Notes under the pieces: model-generated | The model's database searches: none | What the model saw: the letters and a program-made list of their open reading frames with translations, nothing else | What the model was told of the DNA's origin: nothing | In this document: in pieces, positions 5,803-6,912 of the stretch | How the letters are laid out: every line of letters starts with the position of its first letter | How positions within the stretch are numbered: the first letter of the stretch is position 1 | DNA from: Haloarculaceae archaeon | GTDB lineage: Archaea; Halobacteriota; Halobacteria; Halobacteriales; Haloarculaceae | Length of the DNA: 6,912 nt | Direction: 5' to 3' | Assembly: GCA_028274885.1 (NCBI GenBank) | Contig: JAQCMX010000130.1 | Coordinates: 1 to 6,912, forward strand | Position numbers and translations under genes: made by a program

Positions 5803-6150
5803 ATGAGTGGCGACCCAAATGAGGAAGAACTCGAACGGCTCCGGGAACAGAAACGGGAACAGCTCAAAGACCAGATGGGCGAGGGTGAGGGCGAAGCAGT
5901 CGATGCAAAGCGCCAGCAGGCCGAGGCCCAGAAGAAAGCGGTCCTGCGCCAGCACCTCACGGACGGGGCACGCAAGCGACTCAACACTGTCAAGATGTCG
6001 AAACCGGACGTCGGCGAACAGGTCGAACAACAGATCGTGGCACTGGCCAGTTCGGGGCGTATCCAGGGCGAGATCGACGAACAGAAGATGAAAGAACTCC
6101 TGCGCGAGATGACGCCTGACTCGAAGAGTTTCGACATCAGGCGGCGCTGA
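5803..6150 (+). CDS. PDCD5 (TFAR19)-family DNA-binding protein
   Basis: Archaeal PDCD5 homologues are small helical proteins reported to bind nucleic acid; the cellular role in archaea is unsettled. The 115-residue product shows the full family order: a charged N-terminal helix (about 6-25), a Gln/Lys-rich helix running into the core (33-50), then LTDGARKRLNTVKMSKPD (52-69), a helix VEQQIVALASSGRIQGEID (74-92) and KMKELLREMTP (95-105), with a basic end IRRR. Length is normal. The start at 5803 matches the usual MSGDP-type haloarchaeal opening. An ATG at 5793 is out of frame. Only weak promoter sequence (about 5768-5778) is seen upstream. It overlaps the PP-loop gene by one base (TGATG), so they form an operon. 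In many archaea the gene before it is ribosomal S19e; here that place is taken by a divergent ParA-like gene. Confidence 0.93.
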   Translation: MSGDPNEEELERLREQKREQLKDQMGEGEGEAVDAKRQQAEAQKKAVLRQHLTDGARKRLNTVKMSKPDVGEQVEQQIVALASSGRIQGEIDEQKMKELLREMTPDSKSFDIRRR

Positions 6151-6740
6151 TGGAGGTCGGCGTCCTCTACAGCGGTGGCAAAGACTCGACGCTCGCCGCG
6201 CTCTTTCTCGACCGGTTTTACGACGTGACGGTGCTTTGTTGCTCGTTCGGGGTGACCGACGACCACCAACACGCCGCGGCGGCGGCACGGGCGGTGGGAT
6301 TCCCGAGTCGGCGGATCGATCTCGACAGGGGGGTCGCAGAGACGGCAGTAGAGCGCATGGTCGCCGAGGGCTACCCCCGAAACGGGATCCAGCAGGTCCA
6401 CGAACACGCCCTGGAAACGTGTGCAGACCGCGAGTTCGACGCGATCGCCGACGGTACACGCCGGGACGACCGGGTACCCACGGTAGCACGGTCGCTCGCA
6501 CAGAGCATCGAGGATCGTTACGGTGTCCCCTGTCTGTCGCCGCTTGCCGGCTTCGGGCACGAGGCAATCGACGCCCTCGTCGCGGACACCCTGGTCGTCG
6601 AAACCGGCCCCAGCCACGAGGTTCCGAAGGGTGACTACGAGGCCGAGTTGCGGGCGCTGCTTGCCAAGACACACGGTGAACAGGCAGTCGAGGAGATCTT
6701 TCCCGACCACGTTCAGTCGCGGGTGACCGGCAGGATGTGA
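6150..6740 (+). CDS. PP-loop (N-type ATP pyrophosphatase) protein, COG2117-like
   Basis: This 196-residue member of the PP-loop superfamily adenylates a substrate and releases pyrophosphate. The PP motif is SGGKDST (8-14) at the end of strand 1, followed by a helix. The second conserved site is IADGTRRDDRVP (99-110), where the Asp107/Asp108 pair matches the DD seen in related ATPases. Cysteines at 30, 31, 91 and 128 do not form a CxxC zinc motif, so it is unlike the TtuA/Ncs6 thiolases. No RNA-binding THUMP or PUA domain is attached. The family was catalogued as a predicted tRNA thiolation subunit (COG2117), but no substrate is established to my knowledge. Its start codon overlaps the PDCD5 stop, implying coupled translation. 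Conserved linkage to ribosomal protein genes in archaea suggests a role in tRNA or rRNA modification or translation; that is inference. Confidence 0.88.
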   Translation: MEVGVLYSGGKDSTLAALFLDRFYDVTVLCCSFGVTDDHQHAAAAARAVGFPSRRIDLDRGVAETAVERMVAEGYPRNGIQQVHEHALETCADREFDAIADGTRRDDRVPTVARSLAQSIEDRYGVPCLSPLAGFGHEAIDALVADTLVVETGPSHEVPKGDYEAELRALLAKTHGEQAVEEIFPDHVQSRVTGRM

Positions 6741-6757
6741 TCGACAGCCACTGCTGT

Positions 6758-6790
6758 GGTTCGCACCGCTTTGTCGAACCGACCGCGGTG
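6758..6790 (+). terminator. Hairpin or pseudoknot-capable repeat after the PP-loop gene
   Basis: GGTTCG 6758-6763 pairs with CGAACC 6775-6780, and CACCGC 6764-6769 pairs with GCGGTG 6785-6790. The order A-B-A'-B' allows either of two exclusive hairpins or an H-type pseudoknot. It begins 17 bases after the stop codon, where an mRNA 3' end would be expected. No T-run follows directly. Confidence 0.3.
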
Positions 6791-6883
6791 TTGCCGTAGG
6801 ACACGTCCAGACGTGGAGGGACTGTAAAAATCACTCACAGCCCGTATCGGTGGGAACTGCTGCGTTGTCTCCAGGGACAGAGA

Positions 6884-6900
6884 GAAGCTTTCAAACCGCC
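6884..6900 (+). promoter_or_regulatory. Promoter-like element for a gene beyond the right edge
   Basis: GAAGCTTTCAAACCGCC resembles the haloarchaeal BRE/TATA arrangement. A leaderless gene driven by it would start just after 6912. In many archaea the PDCD5/PP-loop pair is followed by ribosomal L39e and L31e, so that is the expected neighbour, but none of it is visible here. Confidence 0.35.
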
Positions 6901-6912
6901 CCTCGTCGAAGC

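Larger units (their letters stand above)
6741..6912. other. 172-base non-coding end of the window
   Basis: No convincing coding sequence is present on either strand. It contains two interleaved inverted repeats just after the PP-loop gene, an A-rich stretch GTAAAAATCAC around 6826-6836 which might be a terminator tract on one strand, and a promoter-like element near the right edge. Confidence 0.4.

Noticed and set aside
5793..5822. Nine-codon frame (MNVYEWRPK) overlapping the PDCD5 start
   Set aside because: It could be an upstream regulatory frame, but there is no ribosome-binding site, and chance ATGs near starts are common.
5551..6834. 427-codon minus-strand open frame across the PDCD5 and PP-loop genes
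   Set aside because: It is antisense to two well-recognised genes and its sequence is Arg/Pro-rich without domains; high GC readily gives such long antisense frames.

Overview
The window looks like chromosome from a halophilic archaeon (class Halobacteria). GC content is high with GC-rich third codon positions, the proteins are strongly acidic, several genes have a TATA-like element 23-30 bases before the start codon as in leaderless haloarchaeal transcripts, and the gene set (DUF5611-type protein, archaeal SepF, PUA/MCT-1-like protein, core-only RNase R, L15e, PDCD5, COG2117-like PP-loop ATPase) is archaeal. I cannot assign a genus from sequence alone.

Layout. Positions 47-439 (+) encode a small DUF5611-type protein. 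It converges on a minus-strand pair: sepF, the archaeal FtsZ anchor (465-824), and a PUA-domain RNA-binding protein (927-1406). Divergent from that pair is an RNase R-type exoribonuclease (1545-2852, +), which converges on ribosomal protein L15e (2906-3496, -). A gap of about 400 bases (3497-3899) holds the probable long L15e leader and promoter but no convincing gene. Ketopantoate reductase for CoA synthesis follows (3900-4796, +). It ends against a 77-bp imperfect palindrome with perfect 15-bp terminal inverted repeats (4796-4872), resembling a tiny non-autonomous mobile element. Next is a ParA/MinD-like protein on the minus strand (4928-5659) whose P-loop lacks both expected lysines. Divergent from it is a two-gene operon: PDCD5 (5803-6150) and, overlapping its stop by one base, a PP-loop ATPase (6150-6740). 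The last 172 bases are non-coding and end in a promoter-like element for a gene starting just outside the window.

How the genes fit together. Most are housekeeping genes: cell division (SepF), translation and RNA (PUA protein, L15e, RNase R, PDCD5/PP-loop pair) and cofactor synthesis (PanE). The PDCD5 and PP-loop genes are commonly found beside ribosomal protein genes in archaea, which suggests a translation-linked role for the PP-loop enzyme. I see no CRISPR array, tRNA, rRNA, full insertion sequence or phage module. The points most worth a second look are the lysine-less ParA-like protein, the 77-bp palindromic element next to it, and the long structured leader of L15e.
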